Shown piece after piece: positions 17,613 through 26,302 of a DNA stretch of 64,000 nucleotides (within the stretch, counting starts at the first letter, position 1; every line of letters starts with the position of its first letter). The position numbers were made by a program, and so were the translations under genes. The stretch is from NCBI RefSeq assembly GCF_003129485.1, contig NZ_QFFG01000003.1:1-64000 (forward strand). The letters are read 5' to 3'. The notes beneath the pieces were generated by a model. That model did no database searches. It had not been told where the DNA came from and worked only from the letters and a program-made list of their open reading frames with translations. The stretch comes from Polaribacter aquimarinus. Its GTDB lineage: Bacteria > Bacteroidota > Bacteroidia > Flavobacteriales > Flavobacteriaceae.

Positions 17613-19016
17613 ATGATGAAAAAGTATATTTTAATCTTATTCTTATTTTTTAGTGTTGGATTTTCTGCTCAAGATAAAGTTGAATCTGTTATGACATTAT
17701 CTGAATATTTGACTTATGTAAAACGATTTCATCCAATTGTAAAACAAGCCAACTTAGTCATCAACAAAAGTGAAGCTAAACTGTTAAAATCTAGGGGTGC
17801 TTTTGATCCCAAAATTGAAATCGATTATGACAACAAACAGTTTAAAAATAAAGAATATTTTAACAAATTAAACGCAGCTTTTAAAATCCCAACCTATTAT
17901 GGATTAGAGTTTAAAGCAAATTTTGAAAATAATACTGGGCTTTTTTTAAACCCAGAAGCAAATGTACCTACCGAGGGGCTTTATAGCGCTGGAGTCTCAG
18001 CTTCATTATTAAAAGGATTATTGATTAATAAAAGAATGGCTTCCTTAAAACAAGCTAAATTCTTTGTAAATCAAGCTAAAGAAGATCAACAAATAATAGT
18101 AAATGAAATACTTTACAATGCTTCAATTTCTTATTTTTACTGGTTAAAAGCCTATAATGAAAAAAATGTTTACCAAGAATTCTTAATTAATGCAGACATA
18201 CGTTTTAAAGCTACTAAAAGAGCTTTTTTTGAAGGAGAAAAACCTGCAATAGATACTACAGAGGCTAAAATATTTTTAAACAACAGAAAACTTAATTTAG
18301 AAAAAGCAAGAATAAAATTAATAAAATCGTCTTTAGAATTATCAAATTTTTTATGGTTAAATGACAATACACCTGTAGAACTGCAAGACAATATTATCCC
18401 AGATATAACAACATTAAATAATATCGATGCTACTTTTAATATTGCACTTTTTAACAATGCAAATTTCGACATCAATAATCATCCAAAAATTAGATCATTA
18501 GAGTTTAAGATTAAAAGTTTAACTATTGATAAAAAATTAAAAATGAACAATTTATTGCCAAAATTAGATGTTCAATATAATTTTTTAACTCAAAACAGAA
18601 ATCAAATAAACTCTCTAAATACTGAAAATTTTAAAGCAGGAATCAACTTTAAGCTTCCCTTATTTCTTAGAAAAGAAAGAGGAGATTATAAATTAGCAAA
18701 AATTAAATTACAAGATACAAAGTACGAAAACGAAGTTGCCAGAATTACTATAAAAAATAAAGTAAATGCCATTCAACAAGAATTAAAATCTTATACAACT
18801 CAAAACAGTTTAACTACTGACATTGTTAGAGATTATGGAACCTTATTAAAAGCTGAAGACAGAAAGTTTTTCTTAGGAGAAAGTTCTTTATTCTTGGTAA
18901 ATTATCGTGAGGTAAAATTAATTGATGCTAAATTAAAAGCAATAGCTTTAGAAAACTCATTCTTTAAAGCCAAAGCCAAATTGTTTAAAGCTGCAGTAAT
19001 TTCTATAGCTCAGTAA
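17613..19016 (+). CDS. TolC-like outer-membrane efflux channel
   Basis: This 467-residue outer-membrane protein has a signal peptide (MMKKYILILFLFFSVGFSAQ, then D). It has the long helical repeats and short beta-strands of the TolC fold: two related halves begin near MTLSEYLTYVKRFHPIVKQA (about 35) and near HPKIRSLEFKIKSL (about 290). The ATG pair at 17613/17616 is preferred to a TTG at 17598 because the signal peptide begins there. It is the last gene of the TetR-ABC-HlyD-TolC operon and provides the exit duct across the outer membrane. Confidence 0.9.
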   Translation: MMKKYILILFLFFSVGFSAQDKVESVMTLSEYLTYVKRFHPIVKQANLVINKSEAKLLKSRGAFDPKIEIDYDNKQFKNKEYFNKLNAAFKIPTYYGLEFKANFENNTGLFLNPEANVPTEGLYSAGVSASLLKGLLINKRMASLKQAKFFVNQAKEDQQIIVNEILYNASISYFYWLKAYNEKNVYQEFLINADIRFKATKRAFFEGEKPAIDTTEAKIFLNNRKLNLEKARIKLIKSSLELSNFLWLNDNTPVELQDNIIPDITTLNNIDATFNIALFNNANFDINNHPKIRSLEFKIKSLTIDKKLKMNNLLPKLDVQYNFLTQNRNQINSLNTENFKAGINFKLPLFLRKERGDYKLAKIKLQDTKYENEVARITIKNKVNAIQQELKSYTTQNSLTTDIVRDYGTLLKAEDRKFFLGESSLFLVNYREVKLIDAKLKAIALENSFFKAKAKLFKAAVISIAQ

Positions 19017-19066
19017 ACAAATTGATAATTGCTTTTATTAAGGCAAAACAAGAATAAATAATAAGT

Positions 19067-19267
19067 TTAATCATCTTCTTCTAAAGTAAAAAAATCATTA
19101 ACTGGTATTTTAAAAACTGATGATAACTTTAAAGCTAAAACAGTAGAAGGCACATACCTATTTTTCTCAATAGAATTAATAGTTTGACGAGAAACCCCTA
19201 TTTTTTTTGCCAAATCATCTTGTGTTAAGTCTAAAATAGCTCTTTGAACTTTTAAAGTATTTTTCAT
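19067..19267 (-). CDS. Small XRE-family helix-turn-helix regulator
   Basis: This 66-residue DNA-binding protein is almost entirely one helix-turn-helix: LDLTQDDLAKKIGVSRQTIN (about 13-32) followed by SIEKNRYVPS and a short C-terminal tail ending acidic. It belongs to the YozG/Cro-like group that commonly sits beside a small membrane protein of the type encoded one base upstream here. Such pairs usually autoregulate. The gene is second in the pair and probably shares the promoter at 19753-19784. Confidence 0.9.
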   Translation of the reverse strand: MKNTLKVQRAILDLTQDDLAKKIGVSRQTINSIEKNRYVPSTVLALKLSSVFKIPVNDFFTLEEDD

Positions 19268-19268
19268 C

Positions 19269-19712
19269 TTAGTTGTTCATTCTTTTTAATTGCCAAAAAA
19301 ATAACAACTGAACAACCAACATAAAAAATAACACCTGGAAATAGTTGAACGATTTTAACTCATCATTTTCATTAAATAATTGAGCTACACCATAATTTAT
19401 CAAAGGTTGCAGTAATGAATACACAATAGCAAGCAAAAAAGCTAAACGATAAGATTGTGATCGTAAACTGTCAATAAACTCATCTTCTTCTTTGTCTTTA
19501 GCTAAAGAGGTTAACAATAAACCAACCAATAAAACTCCCTGCAAAATTGGTCTTATCCATTCAGAGTTTTCTATGTACTTTCTTCCTATCAATAAAATAA
19601 AAGTACCTATAGCTATATAAATCCCTATATTTTTAAATTTATGTGATAACTGAAATTTATTCATTTTCTCTAAATGACTTCTTTCTCTTTCGCAAATGGA
19701 TGATTTTGACAT
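19269..19712 (-). CDS. Hypothetical four-helix membrane protein paired with XRE regulator
   Basis: This 147-residue protein has four hydrophobic helices (about 28-45, 54-68, 89-108, 124-142) and a charged N-terminus (MSKSSICERERSHLEK). A second possible start is the Met at 19664 (MNKFQLSHKF), which would drop the first 16 residues. It is immediately followed, one base away, by the XRE gene on the same strand. Membrane protein plus XRE regulator is a recurring arrangement in Firmicutes and Bacteroidota, with the membrane protein thought to sense or antagonise the regulator. The specific role here is unknown. Confidence 0.75.
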   Translation of the reverse strand: MSKSSICERERSHLEKMNKFQLSHKFKNIGIYIAIGTFILLIGRKYIENSEWIRPILQGVLLVGLLLTSLAKDKEEDEFIDSLRSQSYRLAFLLAIVYSLLQPLINYGVAQLFNENDELKSFNYFQVLFFMLVVQLLFFWQLKRMNN

Positions 19713-19752
19713 AATATATTTTACAATTTGACAAACAAATTTATTATAATGA

Positions 19753-19784
19753 CAAATATACTTTACATTTTATAATTAAACAAA
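19753..19784 (-). promoter_or_regulatory. Promoter for membrane protein / XRE pair
   Basis: On the minus strand, TTTG (19781-19784) is separated by 20 bases from TATATTTG (19753-19760), a near-perfect Bacteroidota -33/-7 pair. It is about 40 bases before the gene at 19712. Confidence 0.65.
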
Positions 19785-19792
19785 TATTTTTG
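19762..19792 (+). promoter_or_regulatory. Opposing promoter overlapping 19753-19784
   Basis: On the plus strand, TATTTTTG (19785-19792) fits TAnnTTTG, with a weaker TTTA (19762-19765) 19 bases upstream. It points at the gene starting at 19827 and interleaves with the minus-strand promoter, so the two genes may be co-regulated or exclusive. Confidence 0.45.
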
Positions 19793-19826
19793 TACTTTTA
19801 ATAACTATTAACAAAACAAAATAATT

Positions 19827-20258
19827 ATGACTAATTCTACAAAACCAACAACATCATTTTGGGTAATAAGTGTTATTGCGCTAATTTGGAATTTTATGGG
19901 AGTAATGGCTTATTTATCTCAAGCTTTTATGACTGATGAAATAAAAGCTACTCTACCAAAAGAACAACAAGCGTTATATGAAAATGTTCCTGCTTGGGCA
20001 ACAGCTGCTTTTGCAATTGCAGTTTGGGGCGGTCTTTTTGCATGTATTTTACTTTTAATGAGAAAAAAATTAGCTAAAACAATTTTTGTAATTTCACTTC
20101 TTGGAATTATTGTTCAAATGATTTATAATTTTTTTATAAGTGGTGCTATGGACGTTTATGGTCCAGGAGGTATGATTATGCCTTTAATGGTTATTATTAT
20201 TGGTGTATTCTTAGTCTGGTATTCTAAAAAGTGTGCCGATGATGGTATTCTATCATAA
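19827..20258 (+). CDS. Small four-helix membrane protein
   Basis: This 143-residue protein has four hydrophobic helices (about 10-28, 54-78, 84-108, 116-134). The segment WVISVIALIWNFMGVMAYLS at the start and FFISGAMDVYGPGG before the last helix are common in a family of Bacteroidota inner-membrane proteins often labelled sugar transporter or hypothetical. I know of no experimental function. It is monocistronic, with an upstream -7 motif and a terminator at 20275-20297, and it diverges from the XRE pair. Confidence 0.8.
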   Translation: MTNSTKPTTSFWVISVIALIWNFMGVMAYLSQAFMTDEIKATLPKEQQALYENVPAWATAAFAIAVWGGLFACILLLMRKKLAKTIFVISLLGIIVQMIYNFFISGAMDVYGPGGMIMPLMVIIIGVFLVWYSKKCADDGILS

Positions 20259-20274
20259 TAAACAAATACCATAT

Positions 20275-20299
20275 AAAAGCTGCTAAAAGCAGCTTTTAT
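20275..20299. terminator. Terminator between convergent genes
   Basis: Arms AAAAGCTGC and GCAGCTTTT surround a TAAAA loop, flanked by A and T runs. It serves both the plus-strand membrane protein and the minus-strand hydratase. Confidence 0.85.
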
Positions 20300-20781
20300 T
20301 ATTCAAAAAATGCAGCAATAAATTCTGCAACACAAGCTGGTTTTTCTTCTCCTCTAATTTCTATTTTACAATTAAAAACCACCTTAATTCCATTATTATT
20401 GATATCTATAATTTCTTTAACTGAAGATTTTATTCTAAGTTCACTATTAACTAATACGGGATTTGGAAAACGCACTTTATTCAATCCATAATTTAAGCCC
20501 ATTTTTATACTTTTAATAGTAAAAATTTCTTCTAAAAATCTGGAAATCATAGCAACAGACATAAACCCATGAGCTATAGTTTTACCAAAAGGACTTTCTT
20601 TAGCAGCTCTTTTTTCATCTAAATGAATCCATTGTTTGTCTAAAGTTGCATTTGCGAAATCGTTTATCATTTCTTGAGTAATGGTATACCAATTTCCTGT
20701 TGGTAACTGCTTTCCTAATATAGAACGAAAATCATCAAAATTTTTAAAACTCATTGCCTCCATATTTATCTTTTTTAACAC
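20299..20781 (-). CDS. MaoC-like (R)-specific enoyl-CoA hydratase
   Basis: This is a 160-residue single hot-dog-fold hydratase. The catalytic region carries the MaoC signature: DKQWIHLDEKRA with the Asp and His (about 48-59), then SPFGKTIAHGFMSVAMISRF (about 63-82). These enzymes hydrate trans-2-enoyl-CoA to (R)-3-hydroxyacyl-CoA in fatty acid breakdown or acyl-chain supply. No beta-oxidation gene is next to it. Alternative starts at 20763 and 20754 (MSFKNFDDF) would fit the family length as well as the Met at 20781. Confidence 0.88.
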   Translation of the reverse strand: MLKKINMEAMSFKNFDDFRSILGKQLPTGNWYTITQEMINDFANATLDKQWIHLDEKRAAKESPFGKTIAHGFMSVAMISRFLEEIFTIKSIKMGLNYGLNKVRFPNPVLVNSELRIKSSVKEIIDINNNGIKVVFNCKIEIRGEEKPACVAEFIAAFFE

Positions 20782-20836
20782 TATAATAAGTTACAAATAA
20801 TTCCAAATCATTAAATTAGACAAATTTTTTTATCCA

Positions 20837-23800
20837 ATGAAACATCTTACCTTATTCTTCACACTAATTTCCTTTTCTTTTTTTAGTCAAAACAATCCAT
20901 TATGGATGAGACATTCATCAATTTCTCCAGATGGAACTCAAATTGTATTTACTTATAAAGGTGATTTATACAAAGTTAGTTCTAATGGAGGTACCGCACA
21001 ACAACTTACTTATCATAATGCACACGATTACAAAGCGGTTTGGAATAAAGATGGTTCTAAAATTGCTTTTGCATCTAATAGGTACGGTAATTTTGATGTT
21101 TATGTCATGAGTTCTAAAGGAGGTCAGGCTAGAAGATTAACTTATCATTCAAATAACGAAGTCCCTTATTCATTTTCAGCAGATGATAAAAATGTAGTTT
21201 TTGGAGCATTAAGACAAGATGCTGCAAACCATAGGCAACATCCACACAGATCTCAATCAGAATTATATAGTGTTCCTGTTAAAACAGGTAGAGTTAGTCA
21301 ATTGTTAACTCTTCCTGCAGAAGATATTCAATTTTCTAAAGACGGTAAGACAATGTTATACCATGATAAAAAAGGAGGCGAAAATGAATGGAGAAAACAT
21401 CATACTTCAGCTATAACTAGAGATATTTGGACTTATAACACCAAAACAGGTGATCATAAAATGATTACCACCAATAGTGCTGAAGACAGACAACCAATTT
21501 TTACTAGCGATGAAAAAGAGATCTACTATTTAAGTGAAAAAAGTGGTTCTTTTAATGTACACAAATTGTCTTTATCAAATCCATCTCAATCACAGCAAAT
21601 AACATCTTTTAAATTACACCCTGTTCGTTTTTTAAGTTTTGGAAATGGAATTCTTTCCTTTGGATATGATGGTGAATTGTATACTATGAGAGAAGGACAA
21701 AAACCTAAAAAAATCAGTGTAAATATCATTACCCAAGATAAAGAAAACACAGAAAAATTTATTTCTGTTAATGGAGGAATTAATGAAATGGCAGTTTCCC
21801 CAAACGGAAAAGAAATTGCTTTTATTGCTAGAGGGGAAGTTTTTGTAACATCTGTTGATAAATCTTTTACTAAAAGACTTACTAACACGCCACAAAACGA
21901 GCGTTTTGTTTCTTGGGGACCAGAAGGAAAATCGGTAATATATAGTAGCGAAAGAAACGGAAAATGGAGTGTTTTTAAAACTGAAAAAGTTAGAAAAGAA
22001 GAGCCTTTTTTCTATGCTGCTACCCTTATTAAAGAAGAAACTTTAATTAAAAACAAGGTTGATAATTATTTAGCTCAATACTCTCCCGATGGTAAAAAAA
22101 TTGCTTTTATAGAAGGCAGAAGAACACTTAAAATTAAAGATGTAGAATCTAAAAAAGAAGTGACTTTGTTAACACCAAAAGATTTATTCCATATGAGAGA
22201 TGGAGATAAGTATTTTACCTGGAGTCCAGATAGCAAGTGGTTATTGGTAGATTGGAATAAAACACTTAGTAATAGTGAGATCTTATTAATGGCTGCTGAT
22301 GGCTCTAAAAGAATAAATTTAAACGAAAGTGGTTATTACGATTGGAGACCAAAATGGGTAAACGATGGAAAACAAATGCTTTGGTTTAGTAATAGAAACG
22401 GATTAAAATCTTACGCTACAAGTGGTCGTTCTCAGAGTGATGTGTTTAGTATGTTTTTTTCTCAAGATGCTTGGGATAATTTTAATCTAAGTGATGAAGA
22501 TTACAAATTAATGCAAGCAGTTAAAGAAGAAGAAAAAAAGCAAAAAACTAAAAATAAAAAAGACGACAAGAAAAAAGACAAAAAAGCAAAAGAAAAAGAT
22601 ACTAAGAAAAAGAAAGTAAAACTTCTGACCTTTGATTGGGACAACATGAAAGACAGAACTAAAAGACTAACCATACATTCTTCTAGGTTGGGAGATGCAG
22701 TGCTTTCTAAAAAAGGAGATTATTTATATTATTTAGCAAGTTTTGAAGGTCGTTCTAACCTCTGGAGTACAAATTTACGTACCCGAGAAACTAAAATGTT
22801 AATGAAATTAAATGTTGGATATGGTAGTTTACAATGGGATAAAGAAATGAAAAACCTATATCTATTAAGTGGTGGAAGCATTTCAAAATTAAACCCATCT
22901 GCTAAAAAAAGAGAAACTGTTAAAATTAAAGGAGAAATAAAATTAGATGAATATGCAGAAAGAGAAGCAATGTTTGACCATGTTTGGATAAGAACAAACG
23001 CAATATTTTACGAACCCACTTTCCATGGTATTAATTGGAATAAAATGAAAAAAGAATATCAAAAATACTTACCTCATATTAGTAATGCTTACGAATTTTC
23101 TGAAATGTTATCTGAATTATTGGGAGAATTAAATGTTTCTCACGCTGGTTCTGGCTACAGAGGCAGTAATGTCTCTAACGCAGATGCAACTGCATCTTTA
23201 GGTATTTTTATGGATTATAATTTTAAAGATGATGGAATCCGAATTGAAGAAATTATTAAAGGAGGTCCTTTAGACAAGGCAAACTTTAAAGTTTCTTCAG
23301 GGATGATTATCAAAAAAATTAATGGCATAACTATCGATAAAAATCAAGATGTTGCTAAGTATTTCAATAGAAAATCTGGCAAATTTATGTTACTAGAAAT
23401 TTACAATCCTAATGATAAAAAAACACAGAACATTACTGTTAAGCCAATTTCTTTGGGTGCTGAATATGGGCTATTGTACAAAAGGTGGGTAAAAACCAAC
23501 GAAAAAGAAGTCGAAAAATTAAGTAACGGACAATTAGGTTATGTACATATTCCCGGTATGGGAGATGGACCTTATAGAAGTATTTATCAAGATATGATGG
23601 GTAAATATTTAGATAAAAAAGGAGTAATTGTAGACACACGTTTTAATGGTGGCGGAGATTTAGTTGCAGATTTAGCAATGTTTTTTACTGGAGTACCTTT
23701 TATTACTTATGCTACGGCTGCTAAAGTTGTAGGTGGAGAACCTACATCGAGATGGACAAAACCAACTTTAACAATGTTTAATGAAAGTAATTATTCTGAT

Positions 23801-24079
23801 GGTCATTGTTATGCACAAGGTTATACCGATTTAAAAATTGGAAAAACTGTAGGAATGCCTGTTCCTGGAACTTGTAGTTTTGCTGGATGGGAAGGTTTAC
23901 CAAATGGTTCTTACTGGGGTGTTGTACCAGTAAGTGCAAAGAATAAAGCTGGTGAATGGATGGAAAACAACCAAACGGAACCTATGATTAAAGTTAAAAA
24001 TATGCCTGGTAAAATTGACAATGGAATTGATCAACAACTCATACGTTCTGTAAAAGAATTAATGAAAGATGTAAATTAA
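20837..24079 (+). CDS. Tricorn-like S41 family serine protease
   Basis: This 1080-residue exported protease has a signal peptide (MKHLTLFFTLISFSFFSQ) and a beta-propeller built of WD/TolB-like repeats (SPDGTQIVFTYKGD, KDGSKIAFASNRYG, SPNGKEIAFIARGE and so on) over about 20-540. A lysine-rich stretch lies near 555-600. A second propeller region leads into a helical core, a PDZ domain (about 790-870) and the S41 catalytic domain, with YVHIPGMGD and the nucleophile region PGTCSFAGWEG (about 1015-1025). In archaea tricorn trims peptides from the proteasome. Bacterial homologues with signal peptides act in the periplasm on imported peptides. It is a single gene, preceded by a spacer of 55 bases. 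Confidence 0.92.
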   Translation: MKHLTLFFTLISFSFFSQNNPLWMRHSSISPDGTQIVFTYKGDLYKVSSNGGTAQQLTYHNAHDYKAVWNKDGSKIAFASNRYGNFDVYVMSSKGGQARRLTYHSNNEVPYSFSADDKNVVFGALRQDAANHRQHPHRSQSELYSVPVKTGRVSQLLTLPAEDIQFSKDGKTMLYHDKKGGENEWRKHHTSAITRDIWTYNTKTGDHKMITTNSAEDRQPIFTSDEKEIYYLSEKSGSFNVHKLSLSNPSQSQQITSFKLHPVRFLSFGNGILSFGYDGELYTMREGQKPKKISVNIITQDKENTEKFISVNGGINEMAVSPNGKEIAFIARGEVFVTSVDKSFTKRLTNTPQNERFVSWGPEGKSVIYSSERNGKWSVFKTEKVRKEEPFFYAATLIKEETLIKNKVDNYLAQYSPDGKKIAFIEGRRTLKIKDVESKKEVTLLTPKDLFHMRDGDKYFTWSPDSKWLLVDWNKTLSNSEILLMAADGSKRINLNESGYYDWRPKWVNDGKQMLWFSNRNGLKSYATSGRSQSDVFSMFFSQDAWDNFNLSDEDYKLMQAVKEEEKKQKTKNKKDDKKKDKKAKEKDTKKKKVKLLTFDWDNMKDRTKRLTIHSSRLGDAVLSKKGDYLYYLASFEGRSNLWSTNLRTRETKMLMKLNVGYGSLQWDKEMKNLYLLSGGSISKLNPSAKKRETVKIKGEIKLDEYAEREAMFDHVWIRTNAIFYEPTFHGINWNKMKKEYQKYLPHISNAYEFSEMLSELLGELNVSHAGSGYRGSNVSNADATASLGIFMDYNFKDDGIRIEEIIKGGPLDKANFKVSSGMIIKKINGITIDKNQDVAKYFNRKSGKFMLLEIYNPNDKKTQNITVKPISLGAEYGLLYKRWVKTNEKEVEKLSNGQLGYVHIPGMGDGPYRSIYQDMMGKYLDKKGVIVDTRFNGGGDLVADLAMFFTGVPFITYATAAKVVGGEPTSRWTKPTLTMFNESNYSDGHCYAQGYTDLKIGKTVGMPVPGTCSFAGWEGLPNGSYWGVVPVSAKNKAGEWMENNQTEPMIKVKNMPGKIDNGIDQQLIRSVKELMKDVN

Positions 24080-24099
24080 TTAAATAGTTTTCAAGAAGA

Positions 24100-24128
24100 A
24101 AAGACTTTAAAATTATTTAAAGTCTTTT
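24100..24128. terminator. Bidirectional terminator
   Basis: Perfect 12-bp arms AAAGACTTTAAA and TTTAAAGTCTTT surround ATTA, followed by more T residues. It lies between the convergent tricorn-like and TRIC genes. Confidence 0.88.
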
Positions 24129-24129
24129 T

Positions 24130-24753
24130 TTATGATTTACCAAACAGATCATCTTTAATTTTTGGCAATTGCAAATGAAATTTTACAGCAATAACTCTAA
24201 TTATAACGATAACAGATGCCGAAATAATAAATACCAAGTTCTCTGAAATATTAAAATGATTTAGCGCTAAATACGTCACACCTCCAGCTAAACAAGCAGA
24301 AGCGTAAATTTCTTTCTCAAAAATCAATGGTACTTTATTGGTTAAGACATCGCGTAAAACTCCTCCAAAAACAGCAGAGATCATTCCCATAATTAATGCA
24401 ATAATCGGATGCAAATGATAAAATAAACCCTTTTGTAAACCCAATAAGGTAAAAACACCCAAACCAATAGTATCAAATAAAAAAAGTGTTTTACTCAAAG
24501 GTAAAATTTTGCTTTTAAATAAAAACGTTAACAATACAGCCGCAAAAATGGTATATAGATAATTTAAATCTCCAATCCAATTTATTGGATGAGCATCTAT
24601 TAAAACATCTCGCAACATACCACCTCCAACAGCAGTTACAAAAGCAATAATAATAACTCCAAACAAATCGAATTTTTTATCTGCTGCAACCAAAGCACCA
24701 CTAACTGCAAATGCAAAAGTACCCAGTATGTCTAACACATAAATTAGTTCCAT
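24130..24753 (-). CDS. TRIC-family (UPF0126/YicG) cation channel
   Basis: This 207-residue inner-membrane protein is composed of two related three-helix halves plus a final helix. The halves carry the repeated glycine motif: AVGGGMLRDVLI (about 41-52) and VFGGVLRDVLTN (about 128-139). Bacterial TRIC proteins form trimeric monovalent cation channels. The gene starts one base before the end of the DEAD-box helicase gene on the same strand, so the two are likely cotranscribed, although a functional link is not evident. Confidence 0.9.
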   Translation of the reverse strand: MELIYVLDILGTFAFAVSGALVAADKKFDLFGVIIIAFVTAVGGGMLRDVLIDAHPINWIGDLNYLYTIFAAVLLTFLFKSKILPLSKTLFLFDTIGLGVFTLLGLQKGLFYHLHPIIALIMGMISAVFGGVLRDVLTNKVPLIFEKEIYASACLAGGVTYLALNHFNISENLVFIISASVIVIIRVIAVKFHLQLPKIKDDLFGKS

Positions 24754-24754
24754 T

Positions 24755-25876
24755 TTAAACGTTAACCTCTGTAAATTTAATGTTCAATTCTTTTTGTATT
24801 TGATGAATTTTTTCGATTTCTGATGGTAAAACAAAAGCAATTGAAATTCCTGTTTTTCCCGCTCTTGCTGTTCTACCACTTCTGTGAGTGTAGTATTCTA
24901 ATTTTTCTGGTAATTGATGGTGAACCACAAACTCTAAACCTTTAACATCTATTCCTCTAGCCGAAACATCTGTAGAAATTAAATACTGTAAGGATTCATT
25001 TTTAAAAGCACGCATTACTTTATCACGCTCTTTTTGTTGCATATCACCTTCTAAAGCAGCAGCAGAAAACCCTTCTTCTATCAATTGTTTTGATAAATTC
25101 TGTGCACCAGCTTTGGTCCTGCAAAAAATAATTCCTCTATGAGCTTGTCTTTTTTCTAAAAAAGTAACAATATCATCTGTCTTTTCTTTTAATGTTGTTC
25201 TAGCAAATTGATGACGAATATTAGCATTAACTAAAGCATTTCTATTGATTTCTACTCTTGGAGCATTAGCATCCATATAAGTTTTTACTATACGTTTAAT
25301 TTCATCTGGCATAGTAGCCGAGAATAACCACGTTTTTCTGTTTGACGTTGTTGTAAATTTTAAGATTCTATTTAAATCTTGTTTAAAACCCATGCTTAAC
25401 ATTTCGTCAGCCTCGTCTAAAACTACTGTGTTAACATGACTTATATCTACAGCGCCCCTTTCTATTAAATCGATTAACCGACCAGGAGTAGCCACAACAA
25501 TATGAGTTGTTCTTTTCAAATTATTCATTTGTCTGTCAATCTTTTCTCCTCCAAAAACAGCTTCCACAAAAATTCTTTGGTTACTATATTTAGTAAACTT
25601 GAACAATTGTTTTTTTATTTGTTGAACCAATTCTCTAGTTGGTGATAAAATTAATGCTTGAATATGCTCTGAATCTGCATCAATATGATGCAAAATAGGT
25701 AAACCAAAAGCTGCTGTTTTCCCAGTACCAGTCTGTGCCAAACCAATAAAATCTGTTTTAGATTTTAATAAAGTAGGGATTGTTTTCTCTTGAATTTCTG
25801 TAGGTATAGAAATTCCGATTTCTTTAATAGATTTTATATATTCTTTTTGAACTCCTAACGATGAAAAAGTGGACAT
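24755..25876 (-). CDS. DEAD-box RNA helicase
   Basis: This is a 373-residue ATP-dependent RNA helicase with only the two RecA-like domains and almost no C-terminal tail. All motifs are present: a Q-motif region (IPTEIQEKTIP), AQTGTGKTAAF (I), PTRELVQQI (Ia), TPGRLID (Ib), DEADEMLSMGF (II), FSATMP (III), IIFCRTK (IV), STDVSARGIDV (V), and HRSGRTARAG (VI). Such short RhlE/CsdA-like enzymes act in RNA decay or ribosome assembly, often in the cold. A -7 motif lies 20 bases upstream, in the gap after the thioesterase gene. Confidence 0.95.
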   Translation of the reverse strand: MSTFSSLGVQKEYIKSIKEIGISIPTEIQEKTIPTLLKSKTDFIGLAQTGTGKTAAFGLPILHHIDADSEHIQALILSPTRELVQQIKKQLFKFTKYSNQRIFVEAVFGGEKIDRQMNNLKRTTHIVVATPGRLIDLIERGAVDISHVNTVVLDEADEMLSMGFKQDLNRILKFTTTSNRKTWLFSATMPDEIKRIVKTYMDANAPRVEINRNALVNANIRHQFARTTLKEKTDDIVTFLEKRQAHRGIIFCRTKAGAQNLSKQLIEEGFSAAALEGDMQQKERDKVMRAFKNESLQYLISTDVSARGIDVKGLEFVVHHQLPEKLEYYTHRSGRTARAGKTGISIAFVLPSEIEKIHQIQKELNIKFTEVNV

Positions 25877-25895
25877 TTTGTATCTAAATTTTATG

Positions 25896-25903
25896 CAAAG
25901 ATA
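25896..25903 (-). promoter_or_regulatory. -7 promoter motif, DEAD-box gene
   Basis: TATCTTTG on the minus strand fits TAnnTTTG, 20 bases before the helicase start. It would let the helicase be transcribed independently of the thioesterase upstream. Confidence 0.45.
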
Positions 25904-25906
25904 CTT

Positions 25907-26302
25907 TTATTTAGATGGCTGTAATACTTTTAAAACATTTTCTCTAATTCTAGTGGGTTTATGTGTTTTAGCGTCTAACATTACCCAAGTTGTTTTGGCT
26001 TTTACCAACAAATCTTCGTTTTTATAAAACTCCATAAAACGCACAGAAGTAATTCCTCTAGTCTCTCCTACCCACGTTTTTACTGTAATTTCATCACCTA
26101 ATCCTGCTTGCTTTAAATAATCTATTTCATGACGCATTACAACCCAAACATATTGAGGTAAAGGATTGTCTTTAGTCAAAAAATTCCAATGTGTGGTTGC
26201 AATGTCGTCCATCCACTTTACATACACCAAATTATTTACATGATCTAATGTATCTATATCATCAAGAGAAACTTTAATTTTTAATTCAAAAACTGTACTC
26301 AT
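25907..26302 (-). CDS. Acyl-CoA thioesterase, hot-dog fold (YbgC/FadM type)
   Basis: This 131-residue 4HBT-family thioesterase hydrolyses acyl-CoA esters in the cytoplasm. The N-terminal motif VSLDDIDTLDHVNNLVYVKW (about 12-31) contains the D-x-x-x-H-V-N-N-x-x-Y pattern of the family active site. RFMEFYKNEDLLVKAKTTWV forms the central strands. Its start lies directly after the stop of the DUF2461 gene, so the two probably form an operon. The physiological acyl chain is unknown. Confidence 0.9.
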   Translation of the reverse strand: MSTVFELKIKVSLDDIDTLDHVNNLVYVKWMDDIATTHWNFLTKDNPLPQYVWVVMRHEIDYLKQAGLGDEITVKTWVGETRGITSVRFMEFYKNEDLLVKAKTTWVMLDAKTHKPTRIRENVLKVLQPSK

